From NCBI GenBank assembly GCA_937902565.1, contig CALFMX010000194.1, positions 1-12,899 on the forward strand: DNA of 12,899 nucleotides, in the 5' to 3' direction. The position numbers and the translations under genes were made by a program. Below, in pieces: positions 1-4,882 of this stretch (position 1 is its first letter; the number at the start of each line of letters is the position of its first letter). The DNA comes from an uncultured Spirochaetales bacterium (GTDB taxonomy: Bacteria; Spirochaetota; Spirochaetia; Sphaerochaetales; Sphaerochaetaceae). The notes beneath the pieces are model-generated. The model worked only from the letters and a program-made list of their open reading frames with translations, did no database searches and had not been told where the DNA came from.

Positions 1-839
1 CTGATGTTGACCAGGGTCCCCCCGAATTGGCCGGTATCGAAGAAGTCGAAGGGGAGGCGCCCGGTCAAGAGCTGGATTGCCCGCAGTTCATTGATATTGG
101 CCCTGGTTGTCCGTCCGTCTGTGCGGGCGAAGATCAGGAGGAGGAGGGAGAGGAGGGGGATGAAGAGGAGCATCGAGAGGCTGGTCTCGCTGTTCCATGC
201 AATGGTCAACTCCTCCATTCTCCCCGCTGTTCGCAGGAGATTGGCCCAGAAGAGGCCCAAAAACCCACAGCTGAAGCCCATGTTGTAGAGGTTGTAGCCC
301 TGGTGGAGGATGAGGAGGGGGCTGGCGATGGCGGGAAGGAGGAAGCCTGCCAAAACCCCACAGAAGAGGGCGAGGGGGATCGAGATGAAGAGGGAGAGGC
401 CGATGTCGAACATGACGTAGGTCACCAATGGCCCCAGGGCGGTGCCGAAGAGGGCGATGATCGAGTAGGCGCCGAAGGTCTTGCCGGCGATCTTGCTGGC
501 GATCCACACACCGATGATGATCGGGGTGCAGTTGAGCAGCGTATTGCCGAAGAAGGAGAAGCCCATCATCGTCAATATGCACGCCAACGTCGGCCCGGAG
601 AGGCTGATGGAGGCGTAGAAGACGATGATCAGGCCGAGTGCGCCGACGGTGGCGGCATTGAAGAGGGCTATCTGGGGACCGTGGAGGGTGAAGTCACTGA
701 TCAGGCGTGCGTTGGCAGCCTGGAGGTAAAAGGTCCCCTTGAGCACGGAGAGCGGACCTCCGCTGACCAGGGCGAAGAGCGCCATGGTCACAATGATGAT
801 CGTCATGATCTGGTAGAGCCGTCTCTCTTCTGTCTGCAC
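1..839 (-). CDS. DUF1576-like polytopic membrane protein, N-terminal 279 residues (runs off the window)
   Basis: The minus frame is open from a GTG at 839 to the left edge with no stop, so the C-terminus lies outside. It encodes alternating hydrophobic segments: the first about residues 11-28 (IMTIIIVTMALFALVSGG), others around GALGLIIVFYASISL and ILTMMGFSFFGNTLLNC, then PIIIGVWIASKIAGKTFGAY and ALFGTALGPLVTYVMF, typical of an integral inner-membrane protein. The stretch NTLLNC-PIIIGV followed by ALFGTALGPLV resembles DUF1576 membrane proteins as I remember them; their function is unknown to me, though a transport role is possible. Start choice: GTG at 839 has AGAGG five bases upstream; an ATG at 806 is the alternative and would remove 11 residues. 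It is transcribed away from the psp operon terminator and has its own promoter candidate. The long open frame on the opposite strand is very acidic and compositionally odd and is taken as a shadow. Membrane character is sure; the family name less so. Confidence 0.75.
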   Translation of the reverse strand, partial: MQTEERRLYQIMTIIIVTMALFALVSGGPLSVLKGTFYLQAANARLISDFTLHGPQIALFNAATVGALGLIIVFYASISLSGPTLACILTMMGFSFFGNTLLNCTPIIIGVWIASKIAGKTFGAYSIIALFGTALGPLVTYVMFDIGLSLFISIPLALFCGVLAGFLLPAIASPLLILHQGYNLYNMGFSCGFLGLFWANLLRTAGRMEELTIAWNSETSLSMLLFIPLLSLLLLIFARTDGRTTRANINELRAIQLLTGRLPFDFFDTGQFGGTLVNI

Positions 840-856
840 ACAAACCTCTTTGTGCC

Positions 857-885
857 ATGCTAACGGCAGATGGGATGGGACGCAA
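857..885 (-). promoter_or_regulatory. Candidate sigma-70 promoter of the DUF1576-like gene
   Basis: On the minus strand TTGCGT (885-880) and TAGCAT (862-857) are separated by exactly 17 bases. Transcription would begin near 850, so the mRNA would start at or just before the AGAGG Shine-Dalgarno (849-845) of the GTG start at 839. Each hexamer matches consensus at four of six positions, so this is a plausible but moderate site. Confidence 0.4.
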
Positions 886-926
886 GAGAAAAGAGAGGGA
901 ATTTTCGAAGGAGGAATCAAGGCAAC

Positions 927-964
927 TAATAAGAAAACGCCGCCTCAGACTCTGAAGCGGCGTT
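927..964 (-). terminator. Rho-independent terminator of the pspA-B-C operon
   Basis: AACGCCGC (936-943) pairs perfectly with GCGGCGTT (957-964), and the inner TCAGA/TCTGA arms extend the stem across one mismatch. Read on the minus strand, the hairpin is followed by TTTTCTTATTA, a good U-tract. It lies 18 bases after the last stop codon of the psp operon and separates it from the DUF1576-like gene. Confidence 0.85.
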
Positions 965-981
965 GTAGGATTGAGGAGATA

Positions 982-1173
982 TTACCCAAGGAGCGGGGAG
1001 GCCGGGCACTCCATTTCCTCCATCTGATAGACCACCGCCTCTCTCTTTGATGGCTTGCCGGTGTTCTGTGTGCCCAGACCCTTCACCGCCGTTCCCAGGA
1101 GTGCCAGCACGATGACGGCGACGATGAGCAGGATCTTGGTCTTCTTGCTATCGTTGAGCATGTCAGTCACCAT
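982..1173 (-). CDS. Small single-pass membrane protein, fourth gene of the psp operon (pspD position)
   Basis: This is a 63-residue frame whose ATG at 1173 overlaps the last codons of pspC; a second in-frame ATG at 1161, preceded by GGTGA, would give 59 residues (MLNDSKKTK...). One hydrophobic helix (about residues 14-31, ILLIVAVIVLALLGTAV) follows a short lysine-containing N-terminus. The tail is polar, ends MEEMECPASPLLG and holds a single Cys. No domain is recognised. Overlap with pspC means translational coupling, and the operon terminator follows directly, so it belongs to the psp transcript. In E. coli pspD occupies the same operon place and is also a small membrane-associated protein, but I see no sequence similarity that proves orthology. 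A longer upstream extension in this frame (to 1326) is Arg/Ser-rich shadow sequence and was discarded. Confidence 0.7.
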   Translation of the reverse strand: MVTDMLNDSKKTKILLIVAVIVLALLGTAVKGLGTQNTGKPSKREAVVYQMEEMECPASPLLG

Positions 1174-1528
1174 TGCCCTTGAAGCGCTGGTCCCAGTCAC
1201 GCTCCTTGTCCAGGATCTCGCTCTCCATCTTCTCCACCTTGCGCTTGAGCTTCTCATACTTCGCCTTAAGCTCGCTGTCACTGATCGAGTCATCGTCCTC
1301 GCGATGGTAGTGGGTCTCGCTTCCACGCTCAGGATTCATTGGGATGATGAGGGCTGCTACCAGGTAGATCAGAGCTCCCGGGAAGAAACCGGTGAAGAGA
1401 ATGCTCAAGAAGACGATGAGCCTGACCGGATCGGCCGGAAGATCCCTCCACTCGGCAAGGCCGGTGGCCACCCCAAAAATCTTTCCCCGTGGGGACCTGT
1501 ACAATTGCTTTGTTGCCATACCAATCAT
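1163..1528 (-). CDS. pspC: PspC-domain membrane protein
   Basis: The protein has 121 residues. The N-terminal third is a PspC domain: LYRSPRGKIFGVATGLAEW, then DPVRLIVFLSILFTGFFPGALIYLVAALIIP, which matches the family pattern of a re-entrant or first helix, the DP-x-VR-L motif and a second helix ending in IP. The family's usual GGVCGGLA is changed to FGVATGLA. The C-terminal half (residues about 80-121) is charged, with a predicted coiled coil (SELKAKYEKLKRKVEKMESEIL), suited to contacting PspA or the PspB-like partner. In E. coli PspC with PspB senses envelope stress and relieves PspA inhibition of PspF. Start: ATG at 1528 has GAAGG nine bases upstream; ATG at 1519 (MATKQLYRS) has AAGGG nine bases upstream and fits the family N-terminus equally well. 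It starts 14 bases after the PspB-like stop and overlaps the next gene. Confidence 0.9.
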   Translation of the reverse strand: MIGMATKQLYRSPRGKIFGVATGLAEWRDLPADPVRLIVFLSILFTGFFPGALIYLVAALIIPMNPERGSETHYHREDDDSISDSELKAKYEKLKRKVEKMESEILDKERDWDQRFKGNGD

Positions 1529-1542
1529 CCCTTATATCCTTC

Positions 1543-1875
1543 TCATTTATCGGCCGCTTGACTGGCCATGATTGTTTCAAGATTATCCAGACGCTCCTGT
1601 AGATCGTCGATCCCCTGCTTGAGGTCAGCCCGGTTGGTGCTCCCGTTGGAGGTGGGTTTGAAGTTCTTGATGAACTGCTCCCAATCCTCCTCCTTGAGGT
1701 GTTTGTTCCACTTCTGGTTGTATCCGGTGTACGTTCCCGGAGGCAGGCCCAGCTCCATCTCGCGCATCCTCAGCGCGGCATCGATCTTGCGCTTTCGAAT
1801 GCTATGGCGCTGGTTGAGGATCGAGGAGATGATGATGAAGATGAAGATAACCGATAGTATCCAGACCGCTGTCAT
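1543..1875 (-). CDS. PspB-like membrane-anchored coiled-coil protein
   Basis: This 110-residue protein opens with a transmembrane helix (residues about 3-20, VWILSVIFIFIIISSIL), continues with a basic stretch (RHSIRKRKIDAALRMREMELGLPPG) and ends in an amphipathic helix (ADLKQGIDDLQERLDNLETIMA). Anchor plus a C-terminal heptad helix ending in RLxxLExI is the plan of PspB, whose tail has a comparable pattern, but this protein is about 35 residues longer and lacks overall obvious identity. Its place between pspA and pspC is exactly that of pspB in E. coli. The likely role is a membrane partner of PspC and PspA. It has a strong AAGGGGGG Shine-Dalgarno directly ahead of the ATG and begins 11 bases after the pspA stop. 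The call rests on architecture and synteny; a generic spirochaetal or Gram-positive membrane protein of unrelated origin is the alternative. Confidence 0.75.
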   Translation of the reverse strand: MTAVWILSVIFIFIIISSILNQRHSIRKRKIDAALRMREMELGLPPGTYTGYNQKWNKHLKEEDWEQFIKNFKPTSNGSTNRADLKQGIDDLQERLDNLETIMASQAADK

Positions 1876-1886
1876 CCCATCCCCCC

Positions 1887-2546
1887 TTACTTCAGGCCCG
1901 CACGTCGGCGTAGCTCGGCAATCTCGGCGTCGATGTCATCCATCTCCTCGAGGTCACGAAACTTCTCGTCCAAGGTGGCGGAGGTGAAGCGGTTGAGGTC
2001 ATTGGCTGCCTGCATCCGATCGATCTGCTCCTCGATATCGCTGAAGCGGGTGGCAGTCGCCTCGTCGCTCGCTCGCCTCAGTGCATCCTGGGCCGCCTGC
2101 TCCTCACGTGCCCGCTTCGAGCGTTCGACCATCATCTGGTACTTCTGCTTCACCGAGGCAAGCTTCTCCTCGATCTGGGAGATCTCACCCTTGGCGACCT
2201 TGATCACCTCATCGTGCCGGGCGACGTCTGCCTTCAATTGGTCGAGTGCGGCGCTCGCCTTCTTCTTCTCCAGCAGGGCCTCGCGGGCAAGGTCCTCACG
2301 GGCCTTGGAGATGGCAAGCTCGGCGCGCTGCTGCCAGCGCTCCACGGCAGCGAGGGCCTCCTGGTAGGCCCGCTCGCTCTTGGCACGGCTGGCCATCTTT
2401 GCGGCGCAGGAGCTCTTCAGTTCGATGAGGGTGTCCTCCATCTCCTGCATCATCAGCTTGATCATCTTCTCGGGGTCTTCCGCCTTATCCAACAGCGAAT
2501 TGATGTTCGCGTTGACAATATCCAGGAATCTTGAAAATACTCCCAT
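1887..2546 (-). CDS. pspA: Phage shock protein A (PspA/IM30 family)
   Basis: The 219-residue protein is helical throughout, as expected for the PspA/IM30 ESCRT-III-like fold. The N-terminal amphipathic helix (MGVFSRFLDIVNANINSLL, residues 1-19) and KAEDPEKM...QEMEDTL match E. coli PspA almost residue for residue; the later REDLAREALLEKKK and FSDIEEQIDRMQA stretches are also family signatures. Length is close to E. coli PspA (222). PspA oligomerises on damaged inner membrane to limit proton leakage, and when free it binds and inhibits PspF. It is the first gene of an operon with PspB-like, pspC and a small membrane protein, driven by a sigma-54 promoter at 2591-2610. The start is set by GAGGAG seven bases before the ATG. 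Similarity to the proteobacterial protein is higher than for the paralogue at 3974-4663. Confidence 0.97.
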   Translation of the reverse strand: MGVFSRFLDIVNANINSLLDKAEDPEKMIKLMMQEMEDTLIELKSSCAAKMASRAKSERAYQEALAAVERWQQRAELAISKAREDLAREALLEKKKASAALDQLKADVARHDEVIKVAKGEISQIEEKLASVKQKYQMMVERSKRAREEQAAQDALRRASDEATATRFSDIEEQIDRMQAANDLNRFTSATLDEKFRDLEEMDDIDAEIAELRRRAGLK

Positions 2547-2558
2547 GTCTCTCTCCTC

Positions 2559-2570
2559 GGGGTCTACCCC
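2559..2570 (-). promoter_or_regulatory. Short hairpin in the pspA 5' UTR directly before the SD
   Basis: GGGGTAGACCCC can fold as a four-pair GC stem with a TAGA loop. It sits immediately upstream of the GAGGAG ribosome-binding site in a leader of about 37 bases. It may stabilise the mRNA 5' end or tune ribosome access; the equivalent place before pspA2 also holds a short hairpin. Confidence 0.4.
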
Positions 2571-2590
2571 TTATTGTATGCTACCATCAG

Positions 2591-2610
2591 CAATGCATGA
2601 ACCATGCCAA
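2591..2610 (-). promoter_or_regulatory. Sigma-54 promoter of pspA
   Basis: On the minus strand the sequence TTGGCATG-N4-ATGCAT gives GG (2608-2607) and GC (2596-2595) separated by exactly 10 bases, the defining -24/-12 geometry of sigma-54 promoters. Expected start of transcription is near 2583, 37 bases before the pspA ATG. The -24 block matches consensus TTGGCACG except one base; the -12 block is ATGCAT in place of TTGCAT. Confidence 0.85.
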
Positions 2611-2640
2611 CTATCAGATTTCCCCAGTTTTTCTGCTAAC

Positions 2641-2655
2641 CAGTGATTTTACCAC
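2641..2655 (-). promoter_or_regulatory. Candidate PspF upstream activator site, pspA-proximal
   Basis: CAGTGATTTTACCAC (plus-strand reading) shares TTTTACCAC with the element upstream of pspA2 and TTTACCAC with the one before pspF. Its centre is about 65 bases upstream of the predicted pspA transcription start. The left arm is degenerate, so it is the weakest of the three copies. Assignment to PspF is inference from position. Confidence 0.5.
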
Positions 2656-2727
2656 GGATTAGCACCGATTCTCTTCTCATACACCCCCTGTTGTGATAGG
2701 CTGACTTTGGTATTACTCGCCAAGTTT

Positions 2728-2742
2728 GGTGAAATTTACCAC
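2728..2742. promoter_or_regulatory. Candidate PspF binding site next to the pspF start
   Basis: GGTGAAATTTACCAC contains a near-perfect inverted repeat (GGTGAA-A-TTTACC, one mismatch). It ends 15 bases before the pspF ATG and abuts its Shine-Dalgarno, and lies about 150 bases upstream of the predicted pspA start site. It could serve as a distal enhancer for pspA and as an operator by which PspF limits its own expression, as known for E. coli pspF. Confidence 0.6.
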
Positions 2743-2757
2743 ACGAAGGAGTCTGCC

Positions 2758-3771
2758 ATGGGTGTAGTAAGTGGAGGCCACGGCCAGCAACCGCTCGGGG
2801 AGAGCGAGGTCTTCCTCGATTTCCAAAGCCGCCTCAGCCGGGCAGCGGTGGTGAACCGCTCGGTCCTGATCGTCGGGGAGCGGGGCAGTGGCAAGGAGAT
2901 CGCCGCCAGGCGGCTCCACTACCTCTCGCCACGCTGGCAACAGAGCCTGGTGACGGTCAACTGTGCGGCCCTGCCTCCCTCGCTCATCGAGACCGAGCTC
3001 TTCGGGTACGAACAAGGGGCGTTCACCGGGGCGAACAAGACCCGCAAGGGGCGCTTCGAAGAGGCGCAGGGGGGAACCCTCTTCCTTGATGAGATCGGCC
3101 TCATCCCCCTCGAAGTGCAGGAGAAGATCCTGCGAGTCGTCGAGTACGGCACCTATGAGCGGGTCGGCTCCTCAACCACCCATGAGGTGAACGTCAGGAT
3201 CATCGGGGCCACCAATGCCGACCTTCCCGCCCTCTGCAGGGAGGGCAGGTTCAAGGAGGATCTCCTCGACCGCCTCTCCTTTGAGGTGCTCTTCCTTCCA
3301 CCGCTCAGGGAGCGGGGTGAGGATATCATCCTCCTGGCCACCTACTTTGCCAACAAGATGGCCCTTGAGTGCGGGCGTGAAGCGACCATCAGGTTCAGTG
3401 ACGAGGTTGAGCGGCAACTGCTCTCCTACCCATGGCCGGGCAATGTCCGGGAGCTGAAGAACGTGGTCGAACGTGCCGTCTACCGCAGCGACCACCCCCT
3501 TATCGAGTGTCTGCAGTTCGACCCCTTCAAAAACCCCTTTGACCCGATCGAAAGAGAGGAGCGCACCCCTGCCGAGAGCGCTCCCATCGACCTCGCCCGC
3601 TTTGAGGAGGCGAAGGTCGAGATCGAGGTGCGCTACCTCAAGGAGGCGCTCAGGGTGGGAGGGGGCAACCAGAAGGAGGCGGCCAAGTTGCTCTCCCTGA
3701 CCTACGACCAGCTGCGCGGCCTCTATCGCAAGCACCAGGAGCGCCTGCAAGAGGAGGAGAGGGCAGATTGA
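2758..3771 (+). CDS. pspF: PspF-type sigma-54-dependent transcriptional activator
   Basis: The 337-residue protein is an AAA+ enhancer-binding ATPase directly followed by a DNA-binding domain, with no N-terminal receiver or sensor domain, as in E. coli PspF. Visible motifs: Walker A GERGSGKE (40-47), RLHYLSPRWQ (52-61), the sigma-54-contacting loop GAFTGA (87-92), Walker B TLFLDEIG (107-114), and sensor region PPLRERGEDI. The C-terminal helix-turn-helix NQKEAAKLLSLTYDQLRGL (304-322) closely follows that of E. coli PspF. W60 occupies the place of E. coli W56, the residue needed for PspA to inhibit PspF. The first arginine-finger position (R162 in E. coli) is K166; the second is R172. Start: ATG 2758 has GAAGGAG seven bases upstream; the frame opens at an ATG at 2707 but that extension crosses the binding site and has no SD. 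Divergent from pspA and convergent with mini-pspC. Confidence 0.95.
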   Translation: MGVVSGGHGQQPLGESEVFLDFQSRLSRAAVVNRSVLIVGERGSGKEIAARRLHYLSPRWQQSLVTVNCAALPPSLIETELFGYEQGAFTGANKTRKGRFEEAQGGTLFLDEIGLIPLEVQEKILRVVEYGTYERVGSSTTHEVNVRIIGATNADLPALCREGRFKEDLLDRLSFEVLFLPPLRERGEDIILLATYFANKMALECGREATIRFSDEVERQLLSYPWPGNVRELKNVVERAVYRSDHPLIECLQFDPFKNPFDPIEREERTPAESAPIDLARFEEAKVEIEVRYLKEALRVGGGNQKEAAKLLSLTYDQLRGLYRKHQERLQEEERAD

Positions 3772-3779
3772 CTGCCCTC
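3759..3779. terminator. Hairpin at the convergent pspF / mini-pspC ends
   Basis: GAGGGCAG (3759-3766) and CTGCCCTC (3772-3779) form a perfect eight-pair stem around a five-base loop that contains most of the pspF TGA stop codon. There is no T-run on either side, so it is not a canonical Rho-independent terminator; it may still act as a bidirectional barrier or an mRNA 3'-end stabiliser for both genes. Confidence 0.45.
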
Positions 3780-3797
3780 CCATGCCTGGATGACCCC

Positions 3798-3974
3798 TCA
3801 GCTGCGTGGCAGGAGGATTGCCAGGCCTAGGTAGAGCAGGCTCATCGCCAGGGGCCCGATCTTGAAGAAGAGGACGATGGCAATGATCCTGACCAGCAGG
3901 ACCGGCAGGCCGCTCTTCTCACTGAGCCGTGCACAGACGCCGAGCAGCATGTCCCGGGATCGCTCGTAGTACAT
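3798..3974 (-). CDS. Mini-PspC: 58-residue PspC-domain protein
   Basis: Starting ATG at 3974 overlaps the pspA2 stop codon as TGATG, with GAGGAG eight bases upstream, so translation is coupled. The 58-residue product is MYYERSRDMLLGVCARLSEK, then SGLPVLLVRIIAIVLFFKIG and PLAMSLLYLGLAILLPRS. This is a bare PspC domain: LLGVCARLSE matches the family's GVCGGLAE, VLLVRIIAIVLF matches the P-x-LVR-I helix, and LLYLGLAILLP matches the second helix ending in P. It has none of the cytoplasmic coiled coil found in the larger PspC at 1163-1528. Probable role: inner-membrane anchor or sensor partner for PspA2. It ends 18 bases from the pspF hairpin. At 177 bases it is short enough for automated annotation to miss. 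Confidence 0.88.
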   Translation of the reverse strand: MYYERSRDMLLGVCARLSEKSGLPVLLVRIIAIVLFFKIGPLAMSLLYLGLAILLPRS

Positions 3975-4663
3975 CAGGTGGTCTCCTCACGCTTCACGTT
4001 TTTCTTCTTCCCTGCCGCTGCCTTGAGTGCTGCCAGCTCCTCCTCGACCGCTGCATCCCGCTCCATCTTTGCGAACTCATCGCCGCTTGACCGGGAGCCG
4101 TGGTAGCTGGCCATCTGGGCATCGGCCTCCATCCGCTCGATCTTGCTCTCAAGCTCGCTGAAAGTGGCGGCGATCCTGGCGCTGTCGCTCTTCTTCAGTG
4201 TCTGGGCGACCTCGCTCTTCTCCTTGGCGCTCTTGGCGCGATTGACGAGGATCTGGCGCTTCTCCTTCACCTCGGCAAGCTTGTCTCCGATCTGGGTCAG
4301 CTGGACGCTTTGGCTGGCAAGGATTGCATTGAGGTTCTCCTCCTGGCTCTCGATCATGGCGATCTGTGAGCGGGCCTGCTTCTTCTCAATAAGCGCTTCG
4401 CGGGCAAGTTCCTCACGATTGTTGGCAACAGCGAGCTTTGCCCGCTCCTCCCAGCGCGCTGCGCTCTCCTCCAGATTCCTCTTCTCTCTGGCAAGGGAGG
4501 CGAGCTCGCCCTTACGCTCGGCCATGGATGCGCGGGCCTTGTCCTCGGTCTCCTCGAGCTCGCGGATCATGAGGGCGATCATCTTCTCGGGATCCTCGAT
4601 CTTGTCGAGGGCACTGTTGATGTGTGAGGCGAAGATGTCTCTGGTTCGTTTGAATAGTCGCAT
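3974..4663 (-). CDS. pspA: Second PspA/IM30-family protein
   Basis: The 229-residue helical protein is a clear PspA paralogue: N-terminal amphipathic helix MRLFKRTRDIFASHINSALD, KIEDPEKMIALMIRELEET, the central NREELAREALIEKKQ and the C-terminal FSELESKIERMEADA. It differs from the first PspA in having a more basic N-terminus and a lysine-rich tail (AAAGKKKNVKREETT), and looks less like E. coli PspA. It is expected to form membrane-binding oligomers; it may co-assemble with PspA1, or handle another type of damage. It is first in a two-gene unit with mini-pspC and carries its own near-consensus sigma-54 promoter at 4718-4738. AAGGAG six bases before the ATG fixes the start. Whether it also inhibits PspF cannot be told from sequence. 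Confidence 0.95.
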   Translation of the reverse strand: MRLFKRTRDIFASHINSALDKIEDPEKMIALMIRELEETEDKARASMAERKGELASLAREKRNLEESAARWEERAKLAVANNREELAREALIEKKQARSQIAMIESQEENLNAILASQSVQLTQIGDKLAEVKEKRQILVNRAKSAKEKSEVAQTLKKSDSARIAATFSELESKIERMEADAQMASYHGSRSSGDEFAKMERDAAVEEELAALKAAAGKKKNVKREETT

Positions 4664-4677
4664 TGATAACTCCTTCT

Positions 4678-4691
4678 AGCCGTCTTCGGCT
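4678..4691 (-). promoter_or_regulatory. Short hairpin in the pspA2 5' UTR before the SD
   Basis: AGCCG-AAGA-CGGCT folds into a five-pair stem with a four-base loop, immediately before the AGAAGGAG ribosome-binding site in a leader of about 47 bases. It parallels the hairpin in the pspA leader although the sequences are unrelated. Confidence 0.45.
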
Positions 4692-4717
4692 GGTATGGTT
4701 GTATTGACACCAATCAC

Positions 4718-4738
4718 CAATGCAAAAGGCGTGCCAAC
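4718..4738 (-). promoter_or_regulatory. Sigma-54 promoter of pspA2
   Basis: The minus strand reads TTGGCACG-N4-TTGCAT, a perfect or near-perfect match to the sigma-54 consensus, with GG (4735-4734) and GC (4723-4722) separated by exactly 10 bases. Expected transcription start is near 4710, 47 bases upstream of the pspA2 ATG. This is the clearest promoter in the window and implies the genome encodes RpoN. Confidence 0.93.
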
Positions 4739-4799
4739 TTCGAATATGGCCCCAATTGAAGGGAAATAAAGCCAATATATGGAGAGATTCCTGATAATT

Positions 4800-4814
4800 G
4801 GTAAATTTTACCAC
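4800..4814. promoter_or_regulatory. Candidate PspF upstream activator site for pspA2
   Basis: GGTAAATTTTACCAC contains a perfect inverted repeat, GGTAAA-T-TTTACC, centred about 97 bases upstream of the predicted pspA2 start. It is the best copy of the motif also seen at 2728-2742 and 2641-2655. A second small palindrome, ACCAC-CT-GTGGT, overlaps its right end (4810-4821). PspF is the only enhancer-binding protein encoded nearby, so it is the likely ligand; that link is inference. Confidence 0.65.
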
Positions 4815-4846
4815 CTGTGGTTGTGGATAATGCCAACTGCGGGAGC

Positions 4847-4875
4847 TTGTATGGGGGTATCCAAGTGTGTAGACT
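4847..4875 (+). promoter_or_regulatory. Weak candidate promoter of rsmI, leaderless layout
   Basis: TTGTAT (4847-4852) and TAGACT (4870-4875) are spaced by 17 bases, and the rsmI ATG follows only seven bases after the -10. Matches to consensus are three and four of six, so it stands mainly on its similarity in layout to the promoters of the lon-like gene, nif3-like gene and lspA. Confidence 0.3.
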
Positions 4876-4882
4876 GAAGCAC

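Noticed and set aside
27..863. Long plus-strand open frame of 278 codons over the left end
   Set aside because: It is extremely acidic and low in complexity (runs of EE, GE, DD). The minus strand carries a coherent hydrophobic membrane protein with membrane-helix pattern, so this is the antisense shadow.
1174..1326. N-terminal extension of the small fourth psp gene
   Set aside because: The residues are Arg/Ser-rich out-of-frame pspC sequence; the hydrophobic protein begins at 1173 or 1161.
2707..2757. N-terminal extension of pspF to an ATG at 2707
   Set aside because: There is no SD, it crosses the shared regulatory element, and the downstream ATG at 2758 has an ideal SD and gives an E. coli-like N-terminus.
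2660..2757. Sigma-70 promoter for pspF
   Set aside because: TATTAC, GATAGG and CATACA were considered as -10 elements, but none has a decent -35 at 16-18 bases. No promoter is claimed.
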